The notes under the pieces are model-generated. The model searched no databases and was not told the DNA's origin. It saw only the letters and a list, made by a program, of their open reading frames with translations. A stretch of DNA of 64,000 nucleotides from Linnemannia hyalina (taxonomy: Eukaryota > Mortierellomycota > Mortierellomycetes > Mortierellales > Mortierellaceae). Made by a program: the position numbers and the translations under genes. The first letter of the stretch is position 1. Every line of letters starts with the position of its first letter. This document shows positions 25,608 through 37,155 of this stretch, piece after piece. The stretch covers positions 2,294,001 to 2,358,000 of the forward strand of contig JAHRHY010000006.1 of assembly GCA_019671135.1 (NCBI GenBank). The letters are read 5' to 3'.

Positions 25608-25636
25608 GACCATGCCATGCCACGCCATGCCATGCA
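25608..25636. repeat. CCATG pentanucleotide repeats
   Basis: Five CCATG-type units, one altered to CCACG, ending in ATGCAAAT. The 5-base period is shared with the CCTTG array near 13.8 kb. Confidence 0.8.
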
Positions 25637-26834
25637 AATAGCTGCGCGTGAATATTTTCTTTTCGCGAATCTCCCCTTTAACGAACCTTCTCTTTCCCTT
25701 CTCTCCACTTTCACCCTTCCTCCCTCTCCTCGCTCATGAAGGTTGCTTTCGACCAGTCTCAGCTCATTCGGATTTTTCCTCTCCTTTCTCTCCATGGAGT
25801 AGGGATGCTCATTTCACTCTTCACACTCATCATACGGATGAGCCATCAGACCACTACCCTCACCGAAAACAAGGGCAGGTATTTTTTGTTGCTGAAGTAA
25901 TCCTCGAAAAGTGTTTGTTGTAGCGTGGAAAACTAAAGACGAGGGGAAGGATATGAAAAGAAACGTGGCTTTTGACGGTATTTGCTCAGAGCGAGTAAGG
26001 AGGACATAAAGAAGGGGAGGAGAAGGAAGAACAAGTAAAGGAAGGCAGGCAGGTAGGAGGAAAGGGAAAGAAAGCAAAGGGAAAGGAGGGATAGAAGCAA
26101 AAGAAATAAAGGGCAAGAAAAGTTAGGACCAACCAGAATCGATACACTTGGCGAGAGGGGGGAGGCGAATTTGGGTGTGCGAGAGAGAAACGAAGAGAAT
26201 AACAGAAAGAAAGGAAGAAGCAGGAATAACGTAAGAAAGAAGAGAAGAGTGGAAGAGGGGAAAGAAGGGAAGAGAAGAGAGGAGAAGATAAAAGAGGAGG
26301 GAACGAGAAGGAAGAAGGGTAGGAAGAGGAGTGAGCGATGTGAAAAGAAGAAGAAGCGACGTGAAAAGAGGTAATGCATCACACCCTGACCGAATAAAAT
26401 GAGGCCTCTGCCAGTCTTCCGTATAGTGGCCGCAGCCCCGTTCCTACGTTGTTGCATTGTCCGAGACTGACAGGTGGTTCTGATTTAGTGTGAAGTGTGG
26501 TGGTGTTGGGTGGCAAAAGGACAATGCCACTGTCTCTTTGGTCACTCAGCCCTTGTCGTTCTTTTTTTACCTTTCCATGTCCGAATTTACGTGCGACATT
26601 GCCTCTATAAGTTCACCTTCTTTCGGCTGTTTTCTTTCATTTCGTACTTGTCTTCTTGTCTTCTTTTCATCCCTATCACACTGATAATACTTCGGCCGTT
26701 GTTGTGTCAATGGCATGCTCAACCCTGCTTGTCTGTTGTGTCCTTTTGTCACTCTTTTTTTTTTTCTCTTTTCCTCTGTTTGTACCGATTTTGCAATTAT
26801 GCGAAATGAAGCGTCAGTCATTCTCTCTCATTGT

Positions 26835-26857
26835 TCTCTCTCTCTCTCTCTCTCTCT
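26835..26857. repeat. (CT)n microsatellite
   Basis: About eleven CT units in the pyrimidine-rich right half of the 7.2-kb interval. Confidence 0.9.
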
Positions 26858-29800
26858 GCTACTACCCTTGTCTCCATTTTAGTCAACCTAGACACTCTAA
26901 CTCGACGCGTCCTCAAATCAAATTGACGCCGCAGTCTCAACCTAGATCTTCGCCTCCTTCGCCCCATTGGACAGACCGCGCGAGGAAATTATTTTTCATC
27001 ACTCGCTGATGGGATCAATGACATAGACATATACCATGGGCCAACGGCGATGAAGGCAGGCGAATGTGTTGTACACATACAAAAAAGAGGAAATCACAGC
27101 ACTTACATGGAAAAAATACCTGTGGATAGAAAAACATGCTGCAAGCTGCCCTCAATACAAACAACACTTTAAACCTTCTCACAATCGCCGCCCCTTGTTG
27201 TACGCGATATTAAGAAAACAACTTACAACACCCTGCTGCCTCGAATCGGATCTTACTTACTTTGTCCCCTTCTTCTTCTTCTCACATACACATACACATA
27301 CACACACACTCTGGGTTGACTCTCTGTCTAGTCAATCTCATGGATCCAAAAATAGGTTTCGCCATACTTTACTTCGATACCACTTGGAGAGGGGAAGGGA
27401 AGAGACAGAAGCATAAGGGCTGACAATGGGAATGGCAAAGAAAGGTACTCGTTCTTTGTTTTTTGTTTTGAGTTTTATCAGCAGACCCACTTGCTTCTTC
27501 CTTCCAGTATTCAATACCGTCGTTTGAATTGAGTAAAGTATCGATACGTTGGACGAGTGGATGATTGTACTGTATTTGAGTTTTTTGGGTCCTTCACAAT
27601 GCGTACTTTGAGCTCATCATGCGTTTGCGTTTATCTTCATCGCCTTTCGTTGTATTTTTCCTTAGTTTTCCCCTCGTTCCTCCCTCTCGCATCATGTTTG
27701 CCGTTGAGCCTTCTCTTCTAGGGGCAAAGACAAAAAAAAAAAGAGAACTCCATTGAAAGGAGAGACGTGAAGCACGAATATCCCACCTTCATTGGTTCGC
27801 TCTGCCGTATGCATACTCACACAGACGAAAGAGAGATAGAGAGAGAGAGAGTCGTACCCCTTCTCTCGTTGGGCCAGTGAGAGCGAAGAAGGAAAAAAAA
27901 AAGGCATGATAGCTCGAGTCCTGGGAGACATTGGACAGTGGCAAGGAGAGAGTTGAGTGATCAAAACAAAGGGCGAGCTGTAGGGAGACATGAAAACAAC
28001 GTCTTGGAGGAGGCAGAAAGGAGAGAAGAAGAAGAAGAGAAAAAAAAGGGGAAAAGGCAGGGGTTTGCACAAGGAGCCAAAGGTAAAAAAAAGACGATGG
28101 GTTCTTTTTTTTGCCTTCTGTCTGTTCTTCGCACTGCCAATCCTTTGTCACGTTCGCGTTTTATCGCCATTTTGGCGAAAGTGGCGGCCACTTGTGTTTA
28201 TTCAGCTGTGTGGGAAGGGTGAATGGAATATTTCGTAACACAAATGGTGCGGGGCTGGGAAACTCCTTAAGCTGGTTCTGGCACAGTAATAAGAGCACGG
28301 AAAGTGGATGAGCGAATCCCACGATTTTGACTCTTCTTCGTTCCCTTCCTTCGACATCCGTCGTTCTTATGTTTAGTGGGCTGGCGCCATCTTTCAATTT
28401 TCAATGCTATCTACTTGTCATCGCCCTACTCCAGTACTCGTTCTTTTTGAATGCGGGACGTCAACGCTGTCCCTATTCAGCGACTCCGATATCTCGACCG
28501 TTCTCAAACCCTACATTTTTCTGTACTTGAGTATTGCACGGTCTCACTAATACATTCCAAGGGACGAAACGGTAGGACCGTAGGAGTAACACACTCTCAG
28601 CGGTAGCGATCAGCTTTGAGATATTAAGAAATCCACAAGAAGTATCTCTACTCTAGAAACTTAAGAGGACTCAATAAAAAAAAATGAAAAAAAAACCCCC
28701 CCACGCGGACCCTTTTCTCTATGGAACTGTTATTTTTTCTTTTTGCGCTACATTATATTCTGGTTCAGACAAGAACCTGCTTCGATATGACCATGTGCTG
28801 CTCGAATCACTCAACCGCATTTCAACCTCATACTTACCTGCTCCACCTTTTCTTGTCGATGAAATGATTGTACGCGTGCCATGCGCACTTGATACGAAAT
28901 AAAGAAACGAAAGAAATGAGAGGAAGTAAAGGGAGAGTTTTTTTTAAGCGGCATCGTGCGAAATGACTGTGGGCTTTTTTTCATACTCACGTACATCTCT
29001 CTTCCCACCCCCCTCTTCGGGGGCTATGTGTAATCGAATGAAGAGACTTTTACTCCCCCCTTTTCCAAATGCCTCTCCTTCTTGAGCTTAAGGGCCTGTC
29101 CAATGGTTTGTACTTTTTTTTCTCGTGCCCCTGAGTCTTTTTGACCATGAGCCTCCATTGAACATGGTAGAGGAGTGGGAGGGATATGTTCTTTCTCACT
29201 CACGCGTCAGGAAAGGCATTTTGCTAGTGCCCATACTCGCTTAAGGAGTCCTGAGGGAAGAGAGGGACTGCATTAGCCATACCATGGCTTAGCTTGGCAT
29301 TTTTTTGCTGCTGTATCAACTTGACGTTTTTCTGAGTCACGCCTTGGTCTTCCCTCCTCCACAGCCATTTTTTTTGTTGTGGTAGGTGTGTAACCCTCAG
29401 AGCCCAAAAAAAATGACGTCGGTAATAGTGAGAAGAGGCAGCGGGACAAAAGAAAACGTGGTCAGTAACTTGGCGATGCCTACTTGCCCTGTCGACTGTC
29501 CGATCAAGGATGACTATGAGCCTTGAAAGACCCCTCTCCTCGTTCATGACATTGTTAATGCATGCTTCTGCTTCATTCTTATCATTCTCTAAAACAATTG
29601 ACATCTGAAAGTTGACATGAGATTGCTTCAACCCTGTTGGCCTTGTGTTTTAGAGCCACGTTTCGCATGGACCTTAGTCGAGGGATATGAAGAAAAGGTA
29701 GCATACTATGGTCGAATGCGAATGCTTGTTTTGAACAGTGCAATTGGTCTATGACAAACATACATATCAGAGCAACCACAATGCGATCCTTCCAACAAAA

Positions 29801-30433
29801 TCTTCAGTAGCTAAACCTTATGATCAGGGCTCGTTCCTGTGAAATAAAAAAAAGGGCCGGGTCCTGGGTGAGTCAAAAATTCAGGCACGGGGTCAAAAGA
29901 GGGGAGAAATGTATGTATGGTCATGTATGTACATGAACCCGCTCAACTAGCTCTTACGAAACTCTTCCCGATCTCTCTCTCCCATTCCAGCTTTTGGTCA
30001 CACATGCCCTGTTGCTCACAAAATAAACACAAACAGGCATCCGTTCGTTCACAGCGTCATTACTCCTTAAACCCCATACAGCGACGATTCGACTCATCGC
30101 ATTCCTCCTTGCCACCCTGCAAACGATAAACTCTATCCCTTTTCTCCTTCCCTTCTCTTGATTGCATTTCTGACCCAGGTGCGCGTACCTTCCACCACAT
30201 GGTCCGTTTGTTTTGTACGACTCTCAATTTAAATCGCCCGACTCAAGAAGGGCACTGCATTACCAACCAAAGGGAAATTCACAATCCTCCCGTCCCTCCT
30301 TTTGAATTTTTTCATATGCATCTTGCCGAAGGAACGTGAAAGAAGCTATCTTTTTACCCCTACATACATCCCCCCCTTCTTCCCGTCCCTTGCAACCTTC
30401 ATGCAATGTTCATTGGGATTTGGAGTGGTTTTG

Positions 30434-30441
30434 CATAAAAG
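30434..30441 (+). promoter_or_regulatory. Possible TATA-like element
   Basis: CATAAAAG, 148 bases upstream of the ATG at 30582 and followed by CT-rich DNA up to the start. Position and sequence suit a TATA-like box, but this is weak evidence on its own. Confidence 0.25.
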
Positions 30442-30581
30442 GATGAGGATTGCTTCTCAATTGCCCATTTCTTCATCCATTCTTCATCCTCATTATCTAC
30501 TTTCGTTCAGCATCCCTTCCTTCTTTTACCTTTCATTTCTCACCACTTCTCACATACTCATTCACTCAACATAAACAAAAG

Positions 30582-32322
30582 ATGGACATGTCAACAACCC
30601 TCATCCACAAATACCACACCCTCAAACCCAAAAAATCCACATCCCGTCCCTCCTCCAAAGACATCTTCCCCCCATCCCCTCCTATACCAACCCAAGCACA
30701 ACCATACACAACGTTCATCATAGACTTAGTCTCAGCCTTCAACTCACTTTCAACCCCCTCAGCATCCTCAACTACCTCTCCCACATTACACACCTCCTTC
30801 CTGGGACTTGATCATGAGGCTCTGGTGGACACAAAAGAGAAGAAGAAAGTTGTGAAGGCTTTGCAGCTTGCGAACCCTGCGCAAGTAAATGAGATTATTT
30901 CGTTGTTGAAGGCTATGCCTGATCCTTCGAAGACTGCTGCAGGTGCGGGAATAGGCAAGAAGGAGGGGAGGAAGGCGCATTCCCGGGATTCGAGTCAGCA
31001 GAGCGTTCTTTCGCTCCTCATCCAGGACAAGCCCAAGACTAAGGACGCCAACGCAGCGGGATCGGCCAAGAAACAAAAACGAGTCGACGAGGACGAGAAG
31101 TTAGGAGAGGATTGGGATAAGGTTGAGAAGACGTGGGCCTGGGAGACACAAAAGAGTAATGACCAGTTGACGGGGGTTGTTGACCCCGAGTCATGTAAGA
31201 GCGCCATCGCTACTGCCGGGTCATGGTTATTTTCCTCCGGCGCCCCATCTCCAGAGGCACCAGCGGTCAAACCGGCGAAGGCGGAAGCACAGCAAAAGAC
31301 CGTGAAGCCCAAGCCATCCAAGATCTCGACGACTGCGACAAACGACGCTACCAGATCGACCAGTTTCGGATCCCTCTTCGCATCAACTCCCACTACCGCA
31401 ACCATTAGCGACACCAAAACCAAATCGAAACCGCCAGTGGACTCATCTTCCCCCCACAACAAGAACAACAAGCACACCGCATCGACCAAACGAACCGCCT
31501 CTTCAACATCCCTCTCTACCGGCGAACAGATCGCAAAAGCCGCCGCAACCCTCCTAGCCACCGCCGCCGTCGCGTCTCCCAAAGAACTCCCTCCCTCCAC
31601 ACAACAAAAACAAATCCAACGCCAGTCTTCCATGCCCAACATCAAGACCGCAACCCTCAAACGCCTCCTCACCACCACAAAAGCCTCGACCACTGCCACT
31701 TCAGACTCTTCCTCTACACCCACCAAATCCAAATCCTCTTCCATCACTGACCTGACAGCGCCCTCAGCACCATCCTATATCTCTGCAACAATCACCTCCC
31801 TAACCCGCCAATGGATCGCCTTCCAATCCTCCCCCCCACCAACCCACATGATGAGCGCCTACACCTACTGGTGGGGGTACGAGATCTACGTCCCCCATAA
31901 ATGTATGGACAACATTGAGCGCGTCTCCAACACCTCCCAGATCTTTTTCGGGTTCCTGAGTACGACTGTTAGTGCGATCCCGGGTCTGGCGTCGTTGGTC
32001 CCGATTGCCCAGATTATTTCGGCCTGGGTTGGGTACCAGTGGGCGGTGATCAAGACTCAGGATACCGGCAAGGGTGTTGTTATCTCTGCCACCTGGTAAG
32101 TTCTAATTAATTCGTTGTGCACTTATGTAATGCGTCACTGAGAAAACGTGAAACTAATTTAATACTGCCTTGGCATTTTCACGTCATCATAGGGTGCTTC
32201 CTGTTGCGCTGGCATCACGACCATGGGACCATTGCGGAAACGAAGATGATGCCTTCCCTACCGAATCCTCGTTGCTTCCTTCGCCCAAGAAGTCTCTCAA
32301 GTCCAAACTTGGACTTGCTTGA
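30582..32322 (+). CDS. Unknown protein with C-terminal hydrophobic segments
   Basis: Two exons (30582-32095, 32193-32322) encode 547 residues; the phases fit through a Trp codon split by the intron. I do not recognise the family. The N-terminal roughly 125 residues contain an ordered-looking block (FIIDLVSAFNSL, then FLGLDHEALVDTKEKKKVVK and NPAQVNEIISLLKAMPD). Residues about 150-400 are Ala/Ser/Thr/Lys-rich and probably disordered. Residues about 400-512 look folded: an aromatic stretch (YTYWWGYEIYVP) followed by hydrophobic segments at about 455-485 and 498-512 that could form a membrane hairpin. The protein ends in a short Ser/Lys-rich tail. There is no N-terminal signal peptide. The long antisense frame opposite the disordered region is a composition shadow. 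Confidence 0.8.
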
Positions 32323-32726
32323 GCGTGGGCCTCCTCTCTTTCATTCACGGCCTTTCTTCATGTTTCTCATGCCTATCATTTGTCTCTCTCATTCTTGTCG
32401 TTTCATACCTCTCCTTCTTGTCTTTACTATACCTGTCCTTCGTGTCTCTTCATATCCTTCATGTTTTTTCATACCCTATTGTTCGTCGTTCTTCACACCT
32501 TTCTTTCGTGTCTCTTCATACCTTCCAATACATTTCCCTTATTAATACCAAGTACACATTTAGAAACCTAATAAACCCATAATGCTACATTTCCATTCTT
32601 TTTATTTTCGTCCCCCAAGTGTCTACCATAAGCTTGTACCGAAGGAGAAGGGTATCAAATATCCAGAACTCGAAAGATATCAACAACCGCTAATCGGGGT
32701 TTTTTTCTCTCTAACATTAACAACTC
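32323..32726. other. Convergent 3' intergenic region
   Basis: Between the stops of the unknown gene and the hydrolase gene. It is CT-rich with repeated CTTTCxTGTCTCT-like phrases (32340-32530). No gene seen. Confidence 0.6.
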
Positions 32727-34431
32727 CTACACCTCGCTCTTGGCAACAAGCTCAAAGATACCATCCTTGCCCTTGGTGTTCAACTCCTCAATGAACCGAC
32801 AATAAGTCTCTGTCTGCTCACCCGGCAAAGCGTGTCCCGAGCCCTCAAACACAACAAGAGGGCATCCAAGCTCCTTTGCCAAATGGTATGATCCCGAGGG
32901 ACGAACAAAGTTGTCCCGAGTTCCTGTGACGACCAAGATGGGTAAACCGGAGGCACGGATTTGGGCGAGACGTGTGGAGTTGACGTGGTGGAAGAGTGCG
33001 GCCCAGGATTGGGCGATGTTGGAGTGGATTGGTTGCGCTGGTGACTCTGCGAACCTCCTTGTCAACGACTATTGCACGAGTGTGAGTGATAACACATATG
33101 TTAGTTATGGCGGTAGTTGAATGGGTAAACAATCGGCCGTGAACAAATGCGAAATCCTGTTCTATGAGGTAATTTGAGACAAGCGGGCTTTCTCATAGGT
33201 TGCATGGACCATAGAGTGCATCAGGGACTTACGTCGACAACAACCTCCTGGTTGTTCTTGAAGGGCGATCCCTTAGGAGAAGCTGCCTCCAGCCACGACT
33301 ATCGAATGAGAAAAAGGGCGGCCTGTTAGTACTTTCTTTTCATTATAGGAGACATGTGAGCGCTCGGTTCTCTTTCCACGATCTGTCAACGCAAATTTCT
33401 TCAATCTCCTCGATCACATTTTGAATGGAGGGCGCAAGGCAAAGCGGGCTGTCTGTCCTTGAAAATACAGGTATGACGACCCAGACAATCACTCTAACAT
33501 GCCCTTCTCTTTTGCCAAGACAATTGTGGTGCATGGTTTCTACTTCTCCACCAAACCACGACTTATCACGCCATGATTACACAAGAGTAGCATAACAACA
33601 TGTGTGTAAAAGTACCTTGGGATAAAGAGTCTCTGAAACGAGCTTCATGCGGAGCCGAGGGTCCTTGATAAGGATAACACGCGACAAGAACGAAATCGTC
33701 ACCAATTGAGGAGGGGATCGTCCAGCGTTGGTCGAGGTCAGTAGTAACGATGAGAACCGCTTAGGGTCGGCGAGAACCAGTTCCAAGGAGATCATGCCGC
33801 CCATCGAGACTCCTGCCAAATGCACGTTGCTGGTCCATCCAAGACCATCCAGAAGCTCCAGTGTGTCCTGCGCCATCTGTGAGGTTCTATGTTTTGGGAA
33901 AGAGAAGAGGGTCGGAAGATAATGAGCATAAGGGAGTGAGATGTCAATTAGGGGTGGGGATAAATAGAGAGAGATAGAGAACAGGCAGTCGAAATCTAAG
34001 AGGAGATGTGGATAGGTAAATGACATACGAGTAGAGGCCCTTGGGAGCATCGGAGAAACCGACTCCTCGATTGTCAAAGAAGACGGTGGTGTACTCGGGG
34101 TTCTTGGCAAAGTGGGTCACCTAGTAGTATGATACAATTGACGAACAAGGCTTTCTTTAGAAACAACCCTTCCCCTGTGGCAAAGAAGGACGGAATGAAG
34201 CTGCACAATGCCTTCACAGCGAGAACATAATGCACATGCAACTACGAATGCAATGCAATGAAGACGTACGACAGTGTCCCATGCGCTTCCGGGTGAGTTG
34301 AGACCCATGAGGAGGAGGAGCTTTTTAGGGCCGTTTCCAATCTTTTCGTAGTAAAGCTTGAGGGGGACCTTCTTGTCGCGGGTGCGGCCGACTTCGATGT
34401 GGCCCTTCTCGTGGTAGACAGTAGCCGTCAT
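32727..34431 (-). CDS. Alpha/beta hydrolase-fold protein
   Basis: Five exons (34270-34431, 34029-34120, 33616-33886, 33233-33298, 32727-33068) with closed phases give 310 residues. The catalytic triad is visible: Ser112 in the nucleophile elbow GVSMGG, Asp249 in VVTGTRDNFV and His276 in GSGHALPG. LLLLMGLNSPGSAWDTV forms the first strand and oxyanion region, and VFFDNRGVGFSDAP is the usual following block. The length fits small soluble hydrolases such as esterases, epoxide-hydrolase-like or serine-hydrolase enzymes. Substrate cannot be read from sequence. There is no signal peptide or membrane segment, so it is probably cytosolic. It is divergent from the MFSD1-like transporter, with 595 bp between the starts. 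Confidence 0.9.
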
Positions 34432-35026
34432 GGTGAGTGTGTGTATGAGCGAGTTAGTACGAGGAGAAAGAGGGAGATAGCCGTAGAGGAGTGGGTAATT
34501 GGTTGTCGTGAAGAATGGAAAAGACGAGAAGGATAGGATGAAATGTGTGGTGTAAAGAAGAAGGAAGTAAAGTGAGAAAGGAAGCGAGCAGTACTTGTCC
34601 TAGAGTAGTAAGGCTAAGGCACGAAGGAGTCCGAATTGTCAAACGCAGTCAAAAGAACAAAACGAGAGTTAGAGAAATGCAAATGACTAGAAAGTGCATT
34701 GGAATTTCTCTTACTCTTTTCTACGAAGGACAACAATGCATCCCCACACAAGCACGCACCACATGTTATCCAAACGGACAACCGTTGTTTCGCTACTGCC
34801 AATGGTGGGGTCACTTACCTATACTGCCAGCCCTTGCACTCGCTACTGAATTGCCTTGACGGACCATTTGATACTCCAAACACCGAGACAGCCGCGCTAG
34901 AGGTCCATCCCTTCTCCACCTTCCATTCCTCTTCTTCCTTCTTTTCCTATTTTCTTCCCAGAACCTCATCAACCCCTCACAGCAAGGAACTCAACACACC
35001 GCCTTTCACCCTTCCCCTAAGTACAC
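34432..35026. other. Divergent promoter region of hydrolase and MFS genes
   Basis: Contains the upstream regions of both genes; the right end is CT-rich just ahead of the MFS start. No gene seen. Confidence 0.6.
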
Positions 35027-36908
35027 ATGGACAATCCTCAGCACGCTCCACACGTCCCTAGTACCTGGACAGCCGGTGGTGGCAGGGGTGCCAGAAGACT
35101 CTCCGCAACACCCACCAACATTGAAGAGCTCACCCAGCACTCTTCCTCCCCCTCCTCCGAGACCGTCAACACAATCGTCAAGCCCAAATCCGGCAATGAC
35201 GTCAAAGGCGACCATACTTCCTCACCATTGGTCCCCATCAAGGCAGGAGGATCAGTCCGCTGGCCGATACTGGCCACCGCCTGCCTCATCATGTTTGGCA
35301 ACTACTTTGCATTCGACAACCCGGCAGTTCTCAACAAGCCGCTTCAGGAATACATGCGCATGACTGATGGCCAATTCGCATATTTCCTGAATTTACTCTA
35401 CACGACCTACTCGATCCCGAATGTCATCCTCCCCTGGCTTGGTGGATACGCCGCAGACCGTTTCGGGCACAACAAGCTATTGATTGTTCTTTCGATATTC
35501 GTGGTTCTGGGACAGTTGGTGGTTTGTTTGGGACTTGAGCGACGCAACATTGGGATTATGATTCTTGGCAGGGTGGTGTTTGGAGCGGCCGAGAGTTTGG
35601 CGGTTGCCCAGTCGGCGATTACGGTCAAGTACTTTCGAGGCAAGGAGTTGGCTATGGCTCTAGGGATCAATCTTTGTGTGGGTCGGATGGGTGGTGTTAT
35701 GAATGACTTTGTCACGCCTATTATCTGGTCCAAATCCTCAGTCCCCTTTGCGTTTTGGTGCGGACTTTTTGTGTGTGTCTTTTCGTTGGCGATGGCGCTT
35801 GTGCTGGTGGCCACAGATCTTCGGTTCGGAGCTCATGTCCGTCCTGAGAATGTCCCCTTGGAACGGTCGCGTCCTTCCAGCTGCATGATCGATGCTAGAC
35901 TCTCCTTGGATACCTTCTCTCATGCCAACACTTCGTTCAAACAGGGTGCCCCTCCTTCGATCCAGGACATCACAATGCAGCGAATGAACGGCCATCTCAA
36001 GCATTTCAACCATCGTCCCAATGGCGGCCACCTTGACAAGGAAACCACCTTGCAAAAGTGTATCCGTCAACTCCATCCGCTCTTTGACTACTCGTTGTCT
36101 TTCTGGATCCTGTTCGTGATAGGGTTCCTGCTGGTCGGCATCATTGTTCCCTTCAACAGCATCCATGCCGGCTTCCTCCAAATGCGCTGGTACCCTGGCG
36201 ACCCTCTCAAAGGTCCGTCTATTTTCTCTTTTATTCTCCCCTTCGATATTCATCTTTGTAGTCCACCTTACTGACTGCGATATACTTAACCATTACCTTC
36301 ATTCAAATAGCTGCCCAGATCATGACGATACCAGACCTACTAGCAGGAGTCCTCATCCTCCCCGTCGGCTGGTTTGTAGACCACTACGGCCAAAAGTCCT
36401 GGCTCTTCATCCTCTGTGGACTAATCACAGGCACCGCGCACGTGTTCTTGGGTGTCGTCAAGATCAAGGACCCTTTTCCCTTCCTCATCTCCCTAGGTGT
36501 CTCCTCTGCGATCGGCGCCATCTTTTCTAGCGCCGTCCCCGTCCTCGTCCGCAGCGACCAGACGGCCACCGCCTAGTACGTTATTTCCCTCTGGTTTTCT
36601 CTCGAGTAGCCAGTTGGTCGCCTCACAGGGTACAAACCACTCACTTCTCAATCCCTTCATCCTATTTCCCCACCTTGGATAATACATGTAACCTACAAAA
36701 TAGCGGTATCTTAACATCGGCGTACAACCTCTCGTTCGTCGTCCTGCCCATGGTGGTCGCGAAACTGATGACAGTCGACCCGATGGTGTACACCTACACC
36801 GAAATCTTCTTTGCGGCGATTGGATTCTTTGGCGCGATGCTCGCCGTCTGGCTCAAGTTGCTCGATCGAAACGGCGATCTTGATCGTCGCGAGATCGATA
36901 ACAACTGA
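35027..36908 (+). CDS. Major facilitator superfamily transporter, MFSD1-like
   Basis: Three exons (35027-36212, 36311-36575, 36704-36908) encode 551 residues, with about 12 membrane segments in two halves. The N-terminal roughly 75 residues are polar and cytosolic. The first segment contains ACLIMFGNYFAFDNPAVL, close to the MFSD1 opening. MFS motif A is seen as GGYAADRFGHNKLL in the first half and GWFVDHYGQKSWL in the second. A long, charged central loop (about residues 270-345) separates the halves. Animal MFSD1 is a lysosomal dipeptide transporter; a vacuolar/endosomal small-solute role here is inference. The assignment to MFSD1 rather than another MFS group rests on the first segment and overall layout. 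Confidence 0.85.
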
Positions 36909-37155
36909 ACGACTAGTACATTCCCCTCCTTTTTTTTTTTTTTTTTCTCTATGCAAGCATATAATTTATTTAATGAAGCAAATGAATCTTGGCGCACGTT
37001 GATGATGGTTGTGTGTTAGAGGGCTGTGTTTTTGCTAACAGCATGGAAGATCTGCAAGGCCCTTCCACAAGATTTGGTGGCGTCCAGCTAAACAAAAAAA
37101 AAAACAACTCTGAATGGTATATTAAGCACACACACTCTCTATCTATCTATCTCTC

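Larger units (their letters stand above)
23369..30581. other. 7.2-kb gene-free divergent interval
   Basis: No convincing gene. It separates the starts of the Whi5-like gene (minus) and the unknown gene at 30582 (plus). The left part (about 24.0-26.4 kb) is largely purine-rich on the plus strand and the right part largely pyrimidine-rich. So CT-rich strands tend to face the coding direction of each flanking gene, apart from a CT-rich patch at 25.65-25.8 kb. Notable items: a G-quadruplex motif at 24246, a hairpin at 25114, CCATG repeats near 25608 and a (CT)n run near 26835. A 135-codon minus frame at 29224-29631 has a protein-like first half but no recognised similarity. Confidence 0.55.

Noticed and set aside
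24091..27009. Long Leu/Phe/Ser-rich frames (up to 174 codons) in the 7.2-kb interval
   Set aside because: They follow CT tracts, lack conserved motifs and plausible exon structure, and resemble similar frames in other gene-free stretches.
29224..29631. A 135-codon minus-strand frame whose first half looks protein-like (NDKNEAEACINNVMNEERG)
   Set aside because: The second half is not protein-like, no neighbouring exon fits, and I recognise no family; too weak to annotate.
30995..31747. A 250-codon minus-strand frame, Val/Ala/Leu-rich
   Set aside because: Antisense of the Thr/Ser/Ala-rich disordered region of the gene at 30582; hydrophobicity is a composition effect.
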